DNA of 64,000 nt from Delphinus delphis (Eukaryota > Chordata > Mammalia > Artiodactyla > Delphinidae): assembly GCF_949987515.2 (NCBI RefSeq), contig NC_082689.1, positions 10,035,501 to 10,099,500 on the forward strand, written 5' to 3'. A program made the position numbers and the translations under genes. Every line of letters starts with the position of its first letter. The first letter of the stretch is position 1. Positions 21,656-33,488 of this stretch are shown here, in pieces. Below the pieces are notes generated by a model, which did not search any database, was not told where the DNA came from, and saw only the letters and a program-made list of their open reading frames with translations.

Positions 21656-23900
21656 AGATGAAGAAGACCGTCAAGAAGAGAAGCAAGGAAGGATCACCGA
21701 GAAAAGAAAGAAGCTAAAGAACTGAAAAGGTGCTTCAAATAAAATGCCTTTGGCTGACATGAAATTGCACAAGTAGCTGAGGTTAGAAAATAAATTAGAA
21801 AGTGTCTATCTTATGTTGAAAATGAAAAGGCTTCCAGTGGAGCTGATCTTTAAGTTTCCTTCCTGGAATTCTACCCTCTGATGACTCCAATCACCAAATT
21901 GTGAACCGGTGTCCCATGAGCCCTCTGATAGGCATCATGCCTTGTGATCCCTCACCAAAGTTTTACCTGTAGATATACAAGAACATGTCAAGAAACAAAG
22001 AGCATAAAATATGGTTAAAACAACTGAGAATAAAAGATGAACTCAATAGCATCTCAAAATAAAAATGAGAAATAAGACTGGTGAAGTTTCTCAGAAAATG
22101 GGAACAGAAAGGCAAGGGGGAAGTCTCTGGGGTCCCTTAAACTGATTCTGACAACAGAAGGAATTAAGGGTTTACCGGGAAACCAGCATCTGGGTGGTTG
22201 AAAGCTACCGAGGACGCTTGTTCCTGGACCAGGTGGGTGCAATGCCAGGTGCGGCAGACTCCCTGGAGGGCGAAACCCGCCTTTGTTAAAGGATGGTCAT
22301 GAAATTTCAGAAAAGAGAGAAATGACAAAGTCTGTAGTAAAATAAGTATTGCCCACTTTAGTTAGGAAAAACCCTGCAGACTCTTTCCCTACAGTGAATT
22401 TAGACAGTCAAAATATTTGCAAGCATTTATTGCCCTCAAACCAGGAAGGCTAGCTGGCAGAATGAGGCACAAGGCCCATGGCTACAATAAATGCCCAGGG
22501 GAAGCCAGGCTGCTTGGAGACCTCCTTCCAAGAGCCGGGGTGTGGTGAGGGGTCACCAGAAGGGGGCCGGCGTGGCCACATGGCCTCATCCAGCTGGATG
22601 AAGAGAAGGCCCTTCCCAGGGGAGGCAACTTGGAGGCCACTGTGAAGGTGGATGAATACACACCTGTGTTTGTGTCTGGCTTTCGACTTGGGGGGTTTAA
22701 GAAAGGAAATTGGGTCATATCAGTGAGAGACCAGGTCCCCAGTATAGGCCAGTATAATCACTAGCAGAAGGCAGTGGGTAGATTGAACACTGATGTGGGT
22801 GGCCACATACAACGCTAACAGAAGCGGAATGCAGCTTCAATTCAACAGTGATGGAGAGTCATACTCAATACAATTCAACAGAGAGTAATCTGGGGAGGAA
22901 AGTGGTAAAAAATCTGGGGGGATATCAAGGTGTAAGAAAGGCCCGTTAAAAGGCTGATAAAACACTCAAATGATAAAAGAGATGAAAGAAAGTGGAGAAG
23001 AGTAAAGAGTCTCTCGATTTGGTCAAAGAGTTTTAATACAGCTATATCTGCACAATGCTACTGATTATGTGGCATCTTTGTTGGAGATTTTGACAGATGT
23101 GTTTTTGTAACAGTAGGGATAATCTGATTCAAAGCCAGCTGATATCCACATTTCCTAAGGATTAAAGAGTAATGCCTTTTAAAGTACATTTTAATAAGGA
23201 GACTGGGGAATGATAAACAGGGGGCATTTAATCTGTTTGGGAGGGATGATGTTTGAAATGTTGGACAAGTCACTTTCAACACCAAATGCGGTGTCACGGG
23301 CCAGTAGGTAGTTCCCAAATGTTGGTACAAATAAATAAATATTTGAGTGAGAAATCTCTGTTAAAGCAGAGACCCAAGAAAATGTGAATGTGTTTAATTT
23401 TGTTTTAAAAATCTTTAGGAGAAAGAAGAATGAAAAAATTTTAAGTATGCTTATATAGTTTTTCAAATGAAAATGGAAAAGCTTGAGTAAATAGAGTTAT
23501 TGGCCTAATAATTCAACAAAGAAAAGCATTGAAATGAGTTTATTCAAAGCCAAAAAGCTAAATCACGTGATTTTAAATTTTATTATAATTTTGAATTGGA
23601 AGATGTTTCTAAAAACATGCAATCTCGAATTGTTCCATTCCTGCACAAATTGGAAATTTGGACTAAATGTGCCGCATGAGAAGCATCCGTCATCTCCCCT
23701 AGCTCCTGCCCCAGCTTCACCCAGCTCCAGCTAACATAACCTGCTACCAGCAGGCTCAGGTCTCCCCAGTCTGAACCACTGAGACTCTGGCCTGTATTGA
23801 TTTAGTATCTCCTTTATTAAAGGATAAGGATGTAAGGCAGGGTTAGAGACAGTGTCTGTAAATTCAAAGATAATCTCCTAGCCTGTTTCAAAATCCCACA
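21656..23900. other. No gene recognised
   Basis: Unassigned AT-rich sequence. The open frames at 22054-22242, 22482-22718 and 23058-23466 show no recognisable domain. I see no clear repeat boundary. Confidence 0.45.
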
Positions 23901-23901
23901 C

Positions 23902-24507
23902 TGAAGCCAAATCCAGCCTCTGTACCCCGGCATTGAGTTAAATCTCAGAGACAGAGTTTCAGGAGAAGTAGAAAAGTATAGTTTTATCGCTTTGCCAGGC
24001 AAAGGGGGCCACAGCGAGCTAATGCCCTCAAAACTGTGTCCGCACTTGGAGGAGGTAGTGAGGAGTTTTATAGTAATCATTCAAAGAGGCCATGGTCATG
24101 TGGACATTCTTCTGATTGGTTGGTGGTGAGGTAGGTGGGAGTTGGCATCCTCAACCTCCTGGTTCCAACCGATCTGGGGTCCACGTGCTTGTGGGCAGCA
24201 TGCGGTCAACTTCTCCCACCTGGTGGAGGTTTCAGTATCTGCAAAACAGCTCAAAGATGTTGTTCTGTGTATCTCTTGAGGGGGAACCAGGACGCTGCCC
24301 CAAGGCTGCACTGTTGTGTCTTGACTGTTCCTCCCTTATCTCTGCATCCCCACCTTCCCCTAATTAGCAACGGTTTGAATCTGCCCTTTGGAAGTCAGGG
24401 AAGGTCACGGGAGGCTGAAAGAAGCCTATTTCCTGTAATCAAGAAATGGGGGACACAGAAGGGTTTTTGTGCCCATGAGCCCCACAGGGTCCTGCTCAGT
24501 TTCAACA
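23902..24507 (-). mobile_element. Probable solo LTR of an endogenous retrovirus (ERV1-like)
   Basis: On the minus strand this starts TGTTGAAACTGAG and ends in '...TTGGCTTCA', giving TG...CA ends about 606 bp apart. It contains CCAAT-type motifs (CCAACCAATCAG, about 24112-24123), a TATAAAACTCC box (about 24060-24071), and the phrase 'AAACTCTGTCTCTGAGATTTAAC' typical of the U5 region in ERV1 LTRs. No gag, pol or env is next to it, so it looks like a solo LTR. I could not confirm a 4-6 bp target duplication, so the exact ends may be off by several bases. Confidence 0.65.
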
Positions 24508-24970
24508 GTAGGTCTAGGCCCCCTGCTCCCTACCTGCACCCCACCGTGGAGGCTAGTTTGCCCTGAGTTCACTTCTCCTTGCCTCTGGGGTTTTGGTCCT
24601 ACTCTCCTTCAGCTCTGAACACAGCCCTGCACTGCCCCACTCAAATGATTTCTGTGAGGCTCTTACTCTGATGTGTGTGTATCTCTCTGCCTTTAACTAG
24701 GACACATCTCGGAAGGCACACCACTCCCACCCCTCCCACCCCAGATGGATGCCAGCCCAACTCGAAGTGGATGTTTCATGCACGGCTGGCCATCCTCTCT
24801 CGGTGGCAACTCTTGTCTCCCTTTCTCACCTCTGGAGTCCCAGCAAGCCTTGTGCTTGTGTGTAGCTTTGGACCATCTTCTAACAGAAAGTAAGATATAT
24901 TTTAATTCAGGAATTGATCATTTTCACTGACAGGGAAGTACTTTTTCATTAAGGATCTGGAGTTGTGGCT
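24508..24970. other. No gene recognised
   Basis: Unassigned sequence with T/C-rich stretches. The frames at 24675-24930 show no domain. Confidence 0.45.
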
Positions 24971-24974
24971 GTTT

Positions 24975-25023
24975 CAAAATCGGTATCATTCAGGGCTCTC
25001 CAAGAAACAGAACCAATAGGAGA

Positions 25024-25068
<45 letters not shown>

Positions 25069-25125
25069 GTTATATATTTTGGGGGCTGGCAAGTCCGAAA
25101 TCTGTAGGACAGACAAGGAGAGATA
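24975..25125. mobile_element. Old interspersed repeat carrying a GT microsatellite
   Basis: The words 'tcagggctctccaagaaacagaaccaataggag' before, and 'ggctggcaagtccgaaatctg' after, a (GT)n run are a recurrent mammalian interspersed-repeat pattern. I cannot give the family name with confidence. The GT run at 25027-25067 is about 20 dinucleotide units. Confidence 0.55.
25027..25067 (+). repeat. (GT)n microsatellite
   Basis: About 20 uninterrupted GT units, likely polymorphic. It can adopt Z-DNA. Confidence 0.95.
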
Positions 25126-25659
25126 TGGCTGAAATCCAACTGATAAGCCAGATAAAATACCTACATTTTCTTAGATTCAGTAGGGTGACTTGTAGGAAAT
25201 AAATGCAAAGGCCACTACTTACAATCCGATATCAAACCTTTTTTTCAGGAAAATAAAAGGTTTCTTTTTTAAGAAAGAACATTCTAGAAAATATATTCTC
25301 TCAGAGAATCTGGCTTCCCATCTGGTTTAAACTTGATATGAAGGATAGTATTAACAGAAGAAAAAATCTATCCAATTGGGAGAGGGAAAAGTATTAAATT
25401 GTATAAAATTTATTTGTTTGGAAGACTTACAAAGCTAAATTGAAGTATTTATATAAATATGAGACCATTCTGAAGATTGAGTTAGGAGAAACAATGTATT
25501 GAATGTGTAGATTTAGAAGAATATGTGTGGGTCATTGAGGTGTGTGAAAACAAGGGCTATACAAACAGATACTGTCAAGATTCTGTGTTCTTAAAGATCA
25601 CAGCAGAACACACAAGCCAGGAGCTTAGAGTCAGAACAAGAGGTCAGAGATCTTAATTA
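25126..25659. other. No gene recognised
   Basis: AT-rich, unassigned. Confidence 0.4.
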
Positions 25660-25672
25660 AAAAGCAATGTCC

Positions 25673-25880
25673 GGGCTTCCCTGGTGGCGCAGTGGTTGAG
25701 AGTCCGCCTGCCGATGCAGGGGACGCGGGTTCGTGCCCCGGTCCAGGAAGATCCCACATGCCGCGGAGCGGCTGGGCCTGTGAGCCATGGCCGTTGAGCC
25801 GCGTGTCCGGAGCCTGTGCTCCACAATGGGAGAGGCCACAACAGTGAGAGGCCCGCGTACGGTCAAAAAAATAAAAAAAA
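25673..25880 (+). mobile_element. CHR-type SINE, sense copy
   Basis: Full-length copy whose tail is an interrupted A run (AAAAAAATAAAAAAAA). The target-site duplication is AAAAGCAATGTCC before and AAAAGCGATGTCC after, 12 of 13. A few bases are missing after 'gccgttgagcc', as in older copies. Confidence 0.95.
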
Positions 25881-26959
25881 GCGATGTCCTTCTTGCCCAG
25901 GAATGGAGTTCTCTCCTCAGGCTAATGACTTACAATGAGAAAAGCCACCTGAAAAAGAATTACAAAGTAGTTAGGAACAAAGCAATCCTGCAAGTTTCCA
26001 CTTTGGGGATAGGATTTGGGGTGAATTTGGAAGGGGTTTGAGAAGAGATTATGGGGAAGGATTTGGATTGGAAATAAAAGGGATATTCCTTTCTACCAAA
26101 GTGCATCTTGGACAGGTACGTGTCACTCACCAACACAAGTAAGCTCAGTGGATTCCTGGCTTATCTGACACTCACTTTGGGTGGAAAGAGACCCAAGAGG
26201 ATTAAATAAGATCTGGGTATTAAGTCAATGCTGTAATGCTATTTTAGGGAGAAAGAGATTTTTAAAGAGGGATTTGTGGCATTCAGAATAGTGGAGGAGC
26301 ATGGGTTGGTGTGGCTACACAGGAAGCCTTGGAACAAAATCATTCTTAAAAAGGACTTGCTTGAGAAGCATCTGGGGCAACCAGAATATGGTAAGAATAT
26401 ACTGTCAGGAGACTAAAGCTCAAAATTAGCAGAGGTCTGAGAAGATGAATAAGGATAGAGGGTGGATATGTGATGTTCAGAGCCAATAGGATGGGCAAAG
26501 TCCAATTGCTTGGGACAGATGATGAGATTCTAACTGGTCACAGGGAGAATGCTAATAAAAGTGGTTTGTTCTATAATCTCATCATAAGATGGCAAGAAAA
26601 GTTTAAGGTAAGCAGGAAAATATTAAGAGTGTTTAGGAATTTCCGATGACTTCACTTTATAAGAACTAAAATGAACAAACCTGTATGTGAGCTCAGAGTC
26701 ACCATCGGGAATCTTTGAACCATCTGACCCCAGAGGATGAAAGCAGGGCCAGGAGATTAGTGGTGAACAAATGCTCTTCCAGTTTTCGAAAAAGAGGAAT
26801 TCTGCAAATGACACACTGGCAAATCTGATTTTATTGTAGGGAAATCTTCTAAAATAGAATAATTAAACAGATGGCTTGCGAGCAGAGAAGAGGAAGCAGT
26901 GACTCACTAGGGAAAGTCATGCCAAACTCATAATCATCCTCTTTTTCTTTTTTTTTTTT
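25881..26959. other. No gene recognised
   Basis: Unassigned. Short frames only. A T run lies at 26948-26961, next to the fossil LINE. Confidence 0.45.
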
Positions 26960-26969
26960 TTCATTATAT

Positions 26970-27430
26970 ACAGTCCTAGATTGGTGGATCAGGAAACACT
27001 GGGGGAAACCTTTAGAAAAGCCTGTCTTAATTTCAAAAGAGCACTTGCCAAAGACTCTGCCGATAGCTTCGTAAACACAATCATGGACTGTTGGTTGGGT
27101 GTTTGGACAGTCAGGTGGAATTGTGGCTGGCTGAATAAGAACTTCCAAAAAGTGTTGGTTAATAGGTTGGTATCAACAGGAGGAAATGCTGAAGAGGAAT
27201 ATCACATGGCTTCGTTCTTGGCTGACTTCAACATTTCATCAATTGTCTGGCTCAGGATATAGAAGGCCACATAAAATTTGCAGATGACACAAAGCTGAGT
27301 GACAAAAAAAGAGCTAAAGTGACAGATGCAAGAACTGATTCAGAATTATTTTGACATCTAGAACTCTAGGCAGAAACCAATGAGATAAAATTTAACAAGG
27401 GCAAATGTAAAATTCTATACGTGGAATTTC
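26970..27430 (+). mobile_element. Fossil CR1/L3 LINE reverse-transcriptase fragment
   Basis: Translation gives, in order with frameshifts, 'TVRWNCGWLNKNFQKVLVN' (frame of 26981-27262), then 'IEGHIKFADDTKLSD' (about 27258-27302), then 'NEIKFNKGKCKILY' (about 27379-27420). The CR1/L3 RT pattern is WI.NWL.GR.QRV..NG, then (I/L)KFADDTK(L), then NK.K(F)N..KCK(V)L. The catalytic FADD motif is still visible. These LINEs have been inactive in mammals since very early in their history. A truncated open frame (93 codons, 26981-27262) survives by chance. Confidence 0.8.
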
Positions 27431-29225
27431 ATGAATACATAATGTTAACGACCTGCCCAAATTTTAGACCCCCTCAGGCTCTAACTCTGACTACAGAATC
27501 CATGCATCTGGTGTTTTGCCCACTAGCATGCCCCTTGAATTTCTTTGGCCTTAGGTAGGAATATAAGTAATCTTTTATCCATATTTCCGGCCATGCTACT
27601 AGACTAGCTCTGAGGTTATTTTTGCAGTTCTTACTTACACACCATGCTCACAATAACTGAGCCCTTTCCTGTTATCCCAGATTCCATGGCCCTGTTCTCC
27701 AGTCTCTCTTTGGCTTTGTCCCTGAATCAGCTGCTCAACACTTACCTATTTGGATTTTCATGATAGTTGACGTTATGAAACTCAGCAAGCCCCCTGCACT
27801 GGCCCTGCTTTAATAATTGTCCTTTATCTTGGGTTCTGTTTGGGCTTTTGTTTGCAAAAGTTACTTCTAAGTCTGATAGAAGAGTTGAACGGACCTCAAG
27901 CTTTTCCCTCCCATAGACTGGCTGGAAATATAGATTTAGTTCCAAGGCATGAAAGCAATCAGCTAGGTTGAAGTTGAAGCCCAAGAAGTGACTATGGTCT
28001 CCAAGGAAGCAGGTGGAGAGTAAATGAAGAAGAGAGCTAAGAGCTGAAGTCTGAAGGAAAGCAATCCAGTAGTGGTTAGTAAAGAGAGACTGCAAAAGAA
28101 AAGGAGAGGACACCCAGGAGGGCGGGAAGTCAACAAAGAAAGTTAATAGCACAGGAGTTAAAGATGTGGACAGTTTTCAGGAGGAGGCATTGACCAATAG
28201 TGCCCAATACTGCCAAAATGACAAACGGGATAAAAGGCATAAAATATTTCATTGGATTTATCCAAAGCTAGATTACCAATGACATTGGCAAATGTCGCTT
28301 CTTGGGGAGAAATGGAGGAAAAGGCAAATTGCTAAAGGTTGAGGGGGAAGAGGTTTGGAGAAATGGAGATGGTGAGAATAACCTGCACTCTTGAATAAAG
28401 GAAAGAGAATGAGAGGGCAGCAGTTAGAAAGGGGTTAAAGGTGAGATGAGGGGAGGGTGTGTGTGTGTCTCACAGTGGTTTTCATATGTGACAGGGGAAA
28501 TGTTATTAGAGGCAGAAATGGAAGACTCATCAAGAAAATGTGGTTTTGATGGAAGAAAATCCCCACAGATCCATCTACACTTCTTCCTGTTTCTTCCTCT
28601 CCTCTTTCTTTGCTTTTCTTATCCACTTACCCTACCTTCCACTCCATCCTTTTTCTTTTGAAGATCAGGGGCCATGCTTTATTTCCTTATCTTATTCCCA
28701 GCACTGTCATCACAGTCCGTTGCTTTGACTGGGCTCAGGAATATGTCAAGCCTGAGTGGAGGTATGAGCTAACATTGAACAGGGGCTCATCCAGACACAT
28801 GCCAGTAGCAGAATTATCGAGACCTAGTCACTGGACTTTGTTACTATCGGATACTAACAAGAACATCTTGGAGATGTGTATGAACCAAGATGCGCCTTGG
28901 AGGAAAGTTCTGGAAAGCATGTCACGTGTGGACATCTCAGAGGACCTGGGGATATCTGGCACAGAAAGAGAGCATGAGATCTAGGGAGGAAGGAACAACA
29001 GACTTGTGCCATGTTTCTCTGAGGGCAAACTTTTGGACGAAGGTATGCAAGTCACATGAAACTGAGTTTAGTTTGGTGTCTGGAAGAACTTGCCATAAAA
29101 GCCCTCTGAACTGTTGCCTTCCTGTTGTTAGAAGCTTGAGTAAAGTGACCTCACGTCAGGGTGGAGATGGCACATCATAGTCCCAAGATGGCTTTTAAGT
29201 TCTTTCCTAAAAATTTCCAGCAAAG
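27431..29225. other. No gene recognised
   Basis: Unassigned. The frames at 27742-28152 (minus, 136 codons) and 28610-28984 have no recognisable domain and no visible splice structure. A GT-rich patch lies at about 28457-28470. Confidence 0.45.
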
Positions 29226-29238
29226 TCCTGGTAATACT

Positions 29239-29452
29239 TTTTTTTTTTTTTTTTTTTTGCGGTACACGGGCCTCTCACTGCTGTGGACTCTCCAGTTGCG
29301 GAGCACAGGCTCCGGACGCGCAGGCTCAGTGGCCATGGCTCACGGGCCCAGCCGCTCCGCGGCATGTGGGATCCTCCCAGACCGGGGCACGCACCCGCGT
29401 CCCCTGCATCGGCAGGCGGACTCTCAACCACTGCGCTACCAGGGAAGGCCCC
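29239..29452 (-). mobile_element. CHR-type SINE, antisense copy
   Basis: Reverse-oriented, T run of about 20, body ending GGGAAGGCC. The duplication GGTAATACT is at 29230-29238 and 29453-29461. It is one of two antisense SINEs within 280 bp of each other. Confidence 0.93.
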
Positions 29453-29727
29453 GGTAATACTCTTGCTGGATGACCTTCCTCAATATGGCCAAGGAAATGG
29501 AATAGAACGATTATCTAGATCTAGGGTAACACATTCCATGTCTAGCTTTGCCTTTACCCAAACCATAGGGAGCCCTAAATCAGGCAGCTTTGGGGAAGGA
29601 GAAATAGATTTTGGAAAGCCGACTGGTAAATGCACATCACATGATTCTCTGGGACATTGTCCTAATTATGAAGGAGTGCCCATGCCAAAGCTTCAGAAGG
29701 AGAAAGAATCAAGCCATTGTCCTCTGG
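29453..29727. other. No gene recognised between two SINEs
   Basis: A spacer of about 275 bp. The long frame at 29283-30002 reads through both SINEs and is an artefact of the SINE's open frames. Confidence 0.5.
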
Positions 29728-29940
29728 TTTTTTTTGTTTTTTTTTTTTGCGGTACGCGGGCCTCTCACCGCCGTGGCCTCTCCCGTTGCGGAGCACAGGC
29801 TCCGGACGCTCAGGCTCAGCAGCCATGGCTCACGGGCCCAGACGCTCCGCGGCATGTGGGATCTTTCCGGACCGGGGCACGAACCCGTGTCCCCTGCATC
29901 GGCAGGCGGACTCTCAACCACTGCGCCATCAGGGAAGCCC
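29728..29940 (-). mobile_element. CHR-type SINE joined to the 377 bp unit, copy B
   Basis: Reverse-oriented, with an interrupted T tract (TTTTTTTTG then T13). No target-site duplication is visible at its own borders. The sequence after it is the shared 377 bp unit. Confidence 0.9.
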
Positions 29941-30317
29941 TATCATACATGTATCTTAATATAAAAATAAGAAATTACTTTTCCTCTACAATGTTCATAT
30001 AAAGTTGACAACAAAGGCAGGTGAACTTTATTTATCCCCCAATGTCACGAGCCTCCCGGTTCCCAGCAAGATCTCTTACGGGGAGTACAGCCTGAAGTTA
30101 TGCTCTTGTGTGCTGTGGAGTTTGGTTCAATGCTTTCATTCCGAGATACCGTTAACTACCTTTCCTTACTTGGAGAAATACAAGAGAACTTGGTGTTAAG
30201 CCCAGGAGAGCTTGCTAATCACCCAAGCCCCTTTCTGGCTCAGTAACAGATATGATGAATAGGGACAGACTAAAAATGGCCCCAAACTTAGACACATCCT
30301 GACTCTCTATCTGTAAG
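29941..30317 (-). repeat. 377 bp LTR-like unit, copy B (paired with 5776-6152)
   Basis: Same length as copy A, 8 substitutions and no indels. The minus-strand AATAAA is retained (TTTATT at 30027-30032). Similarity stops sharply after GTAAG; the next bases (GTTCAGAAGAAC) are unrelated to those after copy A. With the adjoining SINE, the shared unit is about 585 bp. Confidence 0.85.
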
Positions 30318-32909
30318 GTTCAGAAGAACACTGGTCTGCAACAGAATTCCGAACTAATAGTGGGAGTGGAAATAACATGGGCCAAGTACTTCTAGAGACC
30401 AAGCTTATAGACCCGTAACAATCAATACACAAAGTCTTGGGGTATTGCACTACTGGATTGACAGAGAAGAGTCAACAAAAAGTCAAAAGCTGATGGCCGT
30501 AAAGGGTCTTGGGTCTTTTCTCCTACCACTTATTCCATCACAGATGGATGGGAAGCTACATGCAATTCTCTTCCTCTTGAATATTCATTATGGAATCAGG
30601 AAGTGTGATCAGTGAACTCTAGGCCAGGTCTTGGAACTGCCAAATCATTTGGAGGTGAGACAGAGAATCTGACTGCACATATGAGTAATCCTGTCATTTC
30701 TCTTTTTGGTGAGGGAAGAAAGCCAGTTCTCCAGTTCACTTCCCCAACTGGCATTCACAACTCTTCTGCTCTCACGATCCTTGGGGATAAACGTTGCAAA
30801 TAAATATTTTCAAGTTCTGCAATTTTTGTGCTTAAAGAAATTGCTTTCTAATTTTGGCAACAAAGAATTTGATGAAACCCATCTCTATTGGACTGGGTGC
30901 CACAAACAAGAATTTATGTGAGAAAAATCACTAAAATAAGGTGTAATTTCTGTGGCTAGATGACTCAGTGTCTTTTCCATGTGCCTACTGGCTTACTGAT
31001 TTGCTATGCTTCCCCTTGTCCTTACCAAATTGATCCAGAATCATCTTGTGTACTTTTCTGATTTCGCTGTTACATACAGCCATAGTCATTAATCAGTTAG
31101 GAGTTCTCAACGTATCAATTTATTGCAGTTAGGTTTACTAGAAACACATTTAGTGGAAGAATGAAGTAGAGGCACCAGATATGCTTTGGTGAGATGAAGA
31201 TGAAGAAACCACACCCCTAGCAATAACCCTCACTTTGCCCCGTTAAAGGTTAAGACATAAGGAAAAGAAATGACTTGATGTTTGTCTCTCTCCACCACCA
31301 TTCTCCAAAACTTCCAAGAGGAGTTGTTAGGGCCACAGCAATTTCAACATTAAAACATGATGTACAAACTTTCTGTATCTGAGAAAAGACACGCTGTAAA
31401 TCTCACAGCAGCCCAATCAAATTAAAAACATAGAAAAGCAGATTACTGTATACCTGATCATTCTAGCTAAGGAGTAAAATCTAATCAAAAGATGTCTTGG
31501 GCTTATTGAATTCAGCTCTTTCTACCACCACATTTGTGGATCAAATCAGGGGTGTGTGTGTGTACATAGAGCACAGAGAAGACAGCAGTGAGAATTACCT
31601 GAGTTTGGTTTGAGTTGATGCATGTGGAAAGCCAGGGGGCCCAACTATTAACACCACCCCACACTTACCCCTGGTTTATCTTCTCGGGTGCTGTTTCTGA
31701 CTTACGAGAAGGAGAAGTAACAAAACCGAAATGATGCATAAACCACCACAATTACACTTATTTGTCAATCTGTAATTCTTCCGTGCTTTTGTTTGTAGAA
31801 GTTTGGAGGTTTGTCACGAAAATGTCCCACATGTGACGTCTAACCTCAGTGACTTCTTTCTTTATCACTGTAGTTTAGAGGCACTGCCCAAGGTATAAAC
31901 ATCTGTCGCATTCCTGGTTTCCTTGTGGTTGAGTATTTACTAACATAATGAACACACATGTATGTCTCTGTTAGCATCAACTAAAAGTTAAGTATATAGA
32001 ATGTAACTTCCAAAGTTGATATAATATACCCCTTACAAAAATGTAATAAAGTAAATAGATAATTTGGGCTCTTCCTTTTATTTCTGATGATTAATATCGC
32101 CTTTTCTGTCACGGTAACTTTTATGTGGATTGGGTAAATTACAATACTATGCAGGCCAGATTAGCTTGAAAATTTCTCTCCCTGTATCTGGTCTCCATTT
32201 CTGGTTTCCATGTCATGGGAACATCATTCCTAATTGTTTTCTCTATTTTGCTAAATCAGAGAATGTATATTTTCTACTTCTTTTTTCTTTTATTAGGAGG
32301 ATTAAATTTTTGTTTATTCGGTTTTTTGTTTTTCTTAGTTCAGGTCTTTCTTCAGGCACTGAATTAGGCCTCATTCTAGAAGGCAAACTCGGGGCTGGGG
32401 GAACGGCTGGTCAGTAATTGAAAATGATCACTTATGGCTGTTAAAAATTATAGCGTTGTTATTTTGCTTAAGCTAAAAAGAGGAAACTCCATCCGAATGC
32501 GAACTAATTCAAAATACCTTTTCCCCCTGCCTTTTCAGAATGTTGAAAATAAAGTTATAAAGACAAAATAGCTCATAAGTGCCTTTAAAGGATATGGTTT
32601 AAATGTTTAATACAAGGCAGAGAGGAGTTTTTAAATGCAGAACTCTAGGCTCACTTAAAGAAGTTGCCTTAATTTCATTTGACTTTCATAATGACTGAAG
32701 TTTCTCTGGACTGCAGAGAGGCTGGTCAGTGATGAACGACAAGATCTACAGAATTTCTCATCTGGGTCATTTACTTGTTCACTACAACTGAACAACGTGT
32801 TAATGCGATTGGTCCATGAATGATAATTCAAACTTTCTTTTTGGACAAAAGTTTGAATTTCAGGATCCTAGATATTAGTTCACGATACTGAGTTCTTTTA
32901 GTATTTCAT
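30318..32909. other. No gene recognised
   Basis: Unassigned, AT-rich. Only short frames, none with a domain, and no clear repeat is visible. Confidence 0.45.
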
Positions 32910-32914
32910 ATGTT

Positions 32915-33264
32915 GTTATGGGTTTAATTGTGTTAACCTTCCCCACACACAAATTATATGTTGGAATTTCAAGCTCCAGTAGCTCAGAATGTGGCTGTTA
33001 TTTGGAGGGAGAGCCTTTAAAGAAGCATTTAAATTAAAATGGGTTAGGAGGGGCCCTGATCCAACCTGACTAGTGTCCTTATAAGAAGAGAAGATTAGAA
33101 CACACAGAACAGAGAGACACAAGGGATCTGTGAGCACAGAGAAAAGACCATGTGAGGACACAGCAAGAAATTTTTTTGCAGCCAAGCAGAGAGGTCTGAG
33201 AAGGTCTTAAACCTGCCAACACTTTGGTCTTGGACTTGTAACTGTGAGAACATAAATTCCTGTT
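32915..33264 (+). mobile_element. MaLR LTR (MST/MLT1-like), 5' and central part
   Basis: Starts TGTTATGGGTTTAATTGTGT and continues '...agaatgtggctgttatttgg...', 'gggccctgatccaacctgactagtgtccttataagaagag', 'catgtgaggacacag' and 'aactgtgagaacataaattcctgtt'. This is the conserved order of MST/MLT1 LTRs of ERVL-MaLR elements. The LTR is interrupted at 33264 and its 3' end resumes at 35706. Confidence 0.9.
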
Positions 33265-33479
33265 TTTATTTGGATGAATAATAGCTAATATTTACTGATC
33301 ACTTACTATGTGCCAGACATTTGTGCTAAGCTCTGTATAATTGAAACTTTGCAATGATTTGCTTTTTTTTCCAGTATTTTTGTACATTATACTCCATTTA
33401 AAATTATTACAAAATAATGGCTATATTTCCCTGTGCTATACAATACGCCCTTGTTGCTTGTCTATTTTATACATAGTAG
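33265..33479 (-). mobile_element. Candidate L1 3'-transduced segment (MIR and old L1 tail)
   Basis: This 215 bp piece lies between the left target duplication and the L1 poly(T) at 33480-33488. It holds a MIR fragment at 33284-33340 ('agctaatatttactgatcacttactatgtgccagacatttgtgctaagc') and an older L1 3' UTR piece at 33360-33479 ('ctatatttccctgtgctatac'). A short T-rich tract (TTTATTT) sits at the duplication end. This is the arrangement expected if an L1 transcript read through its own poly(A) site and carried downstream DNA with it. Confidence 0.5.
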
Positions 33480-33488
33480 TTTTTTTTT

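Noticed and set aside
23902..24507. Possible internal retroviral genes next to the ERV LTR
   Set aside because: No gag, pol or env-like translation is visible on either side for several kb, so a solo LTR is the simplest reading.
26981..27262. A 93-codon open frame that could be a small host protein
   Set aside because: Its translation matches part of a CR1/L3 LINE reverse transcriptase, with the catalytic motif just downstream in another frame.
29283..30002. A 239-codon open frame
   Set aside because: It covers two antisense SINEs and their spacer. The SINE is open in several frames on both strands, which produces such frames by chance.
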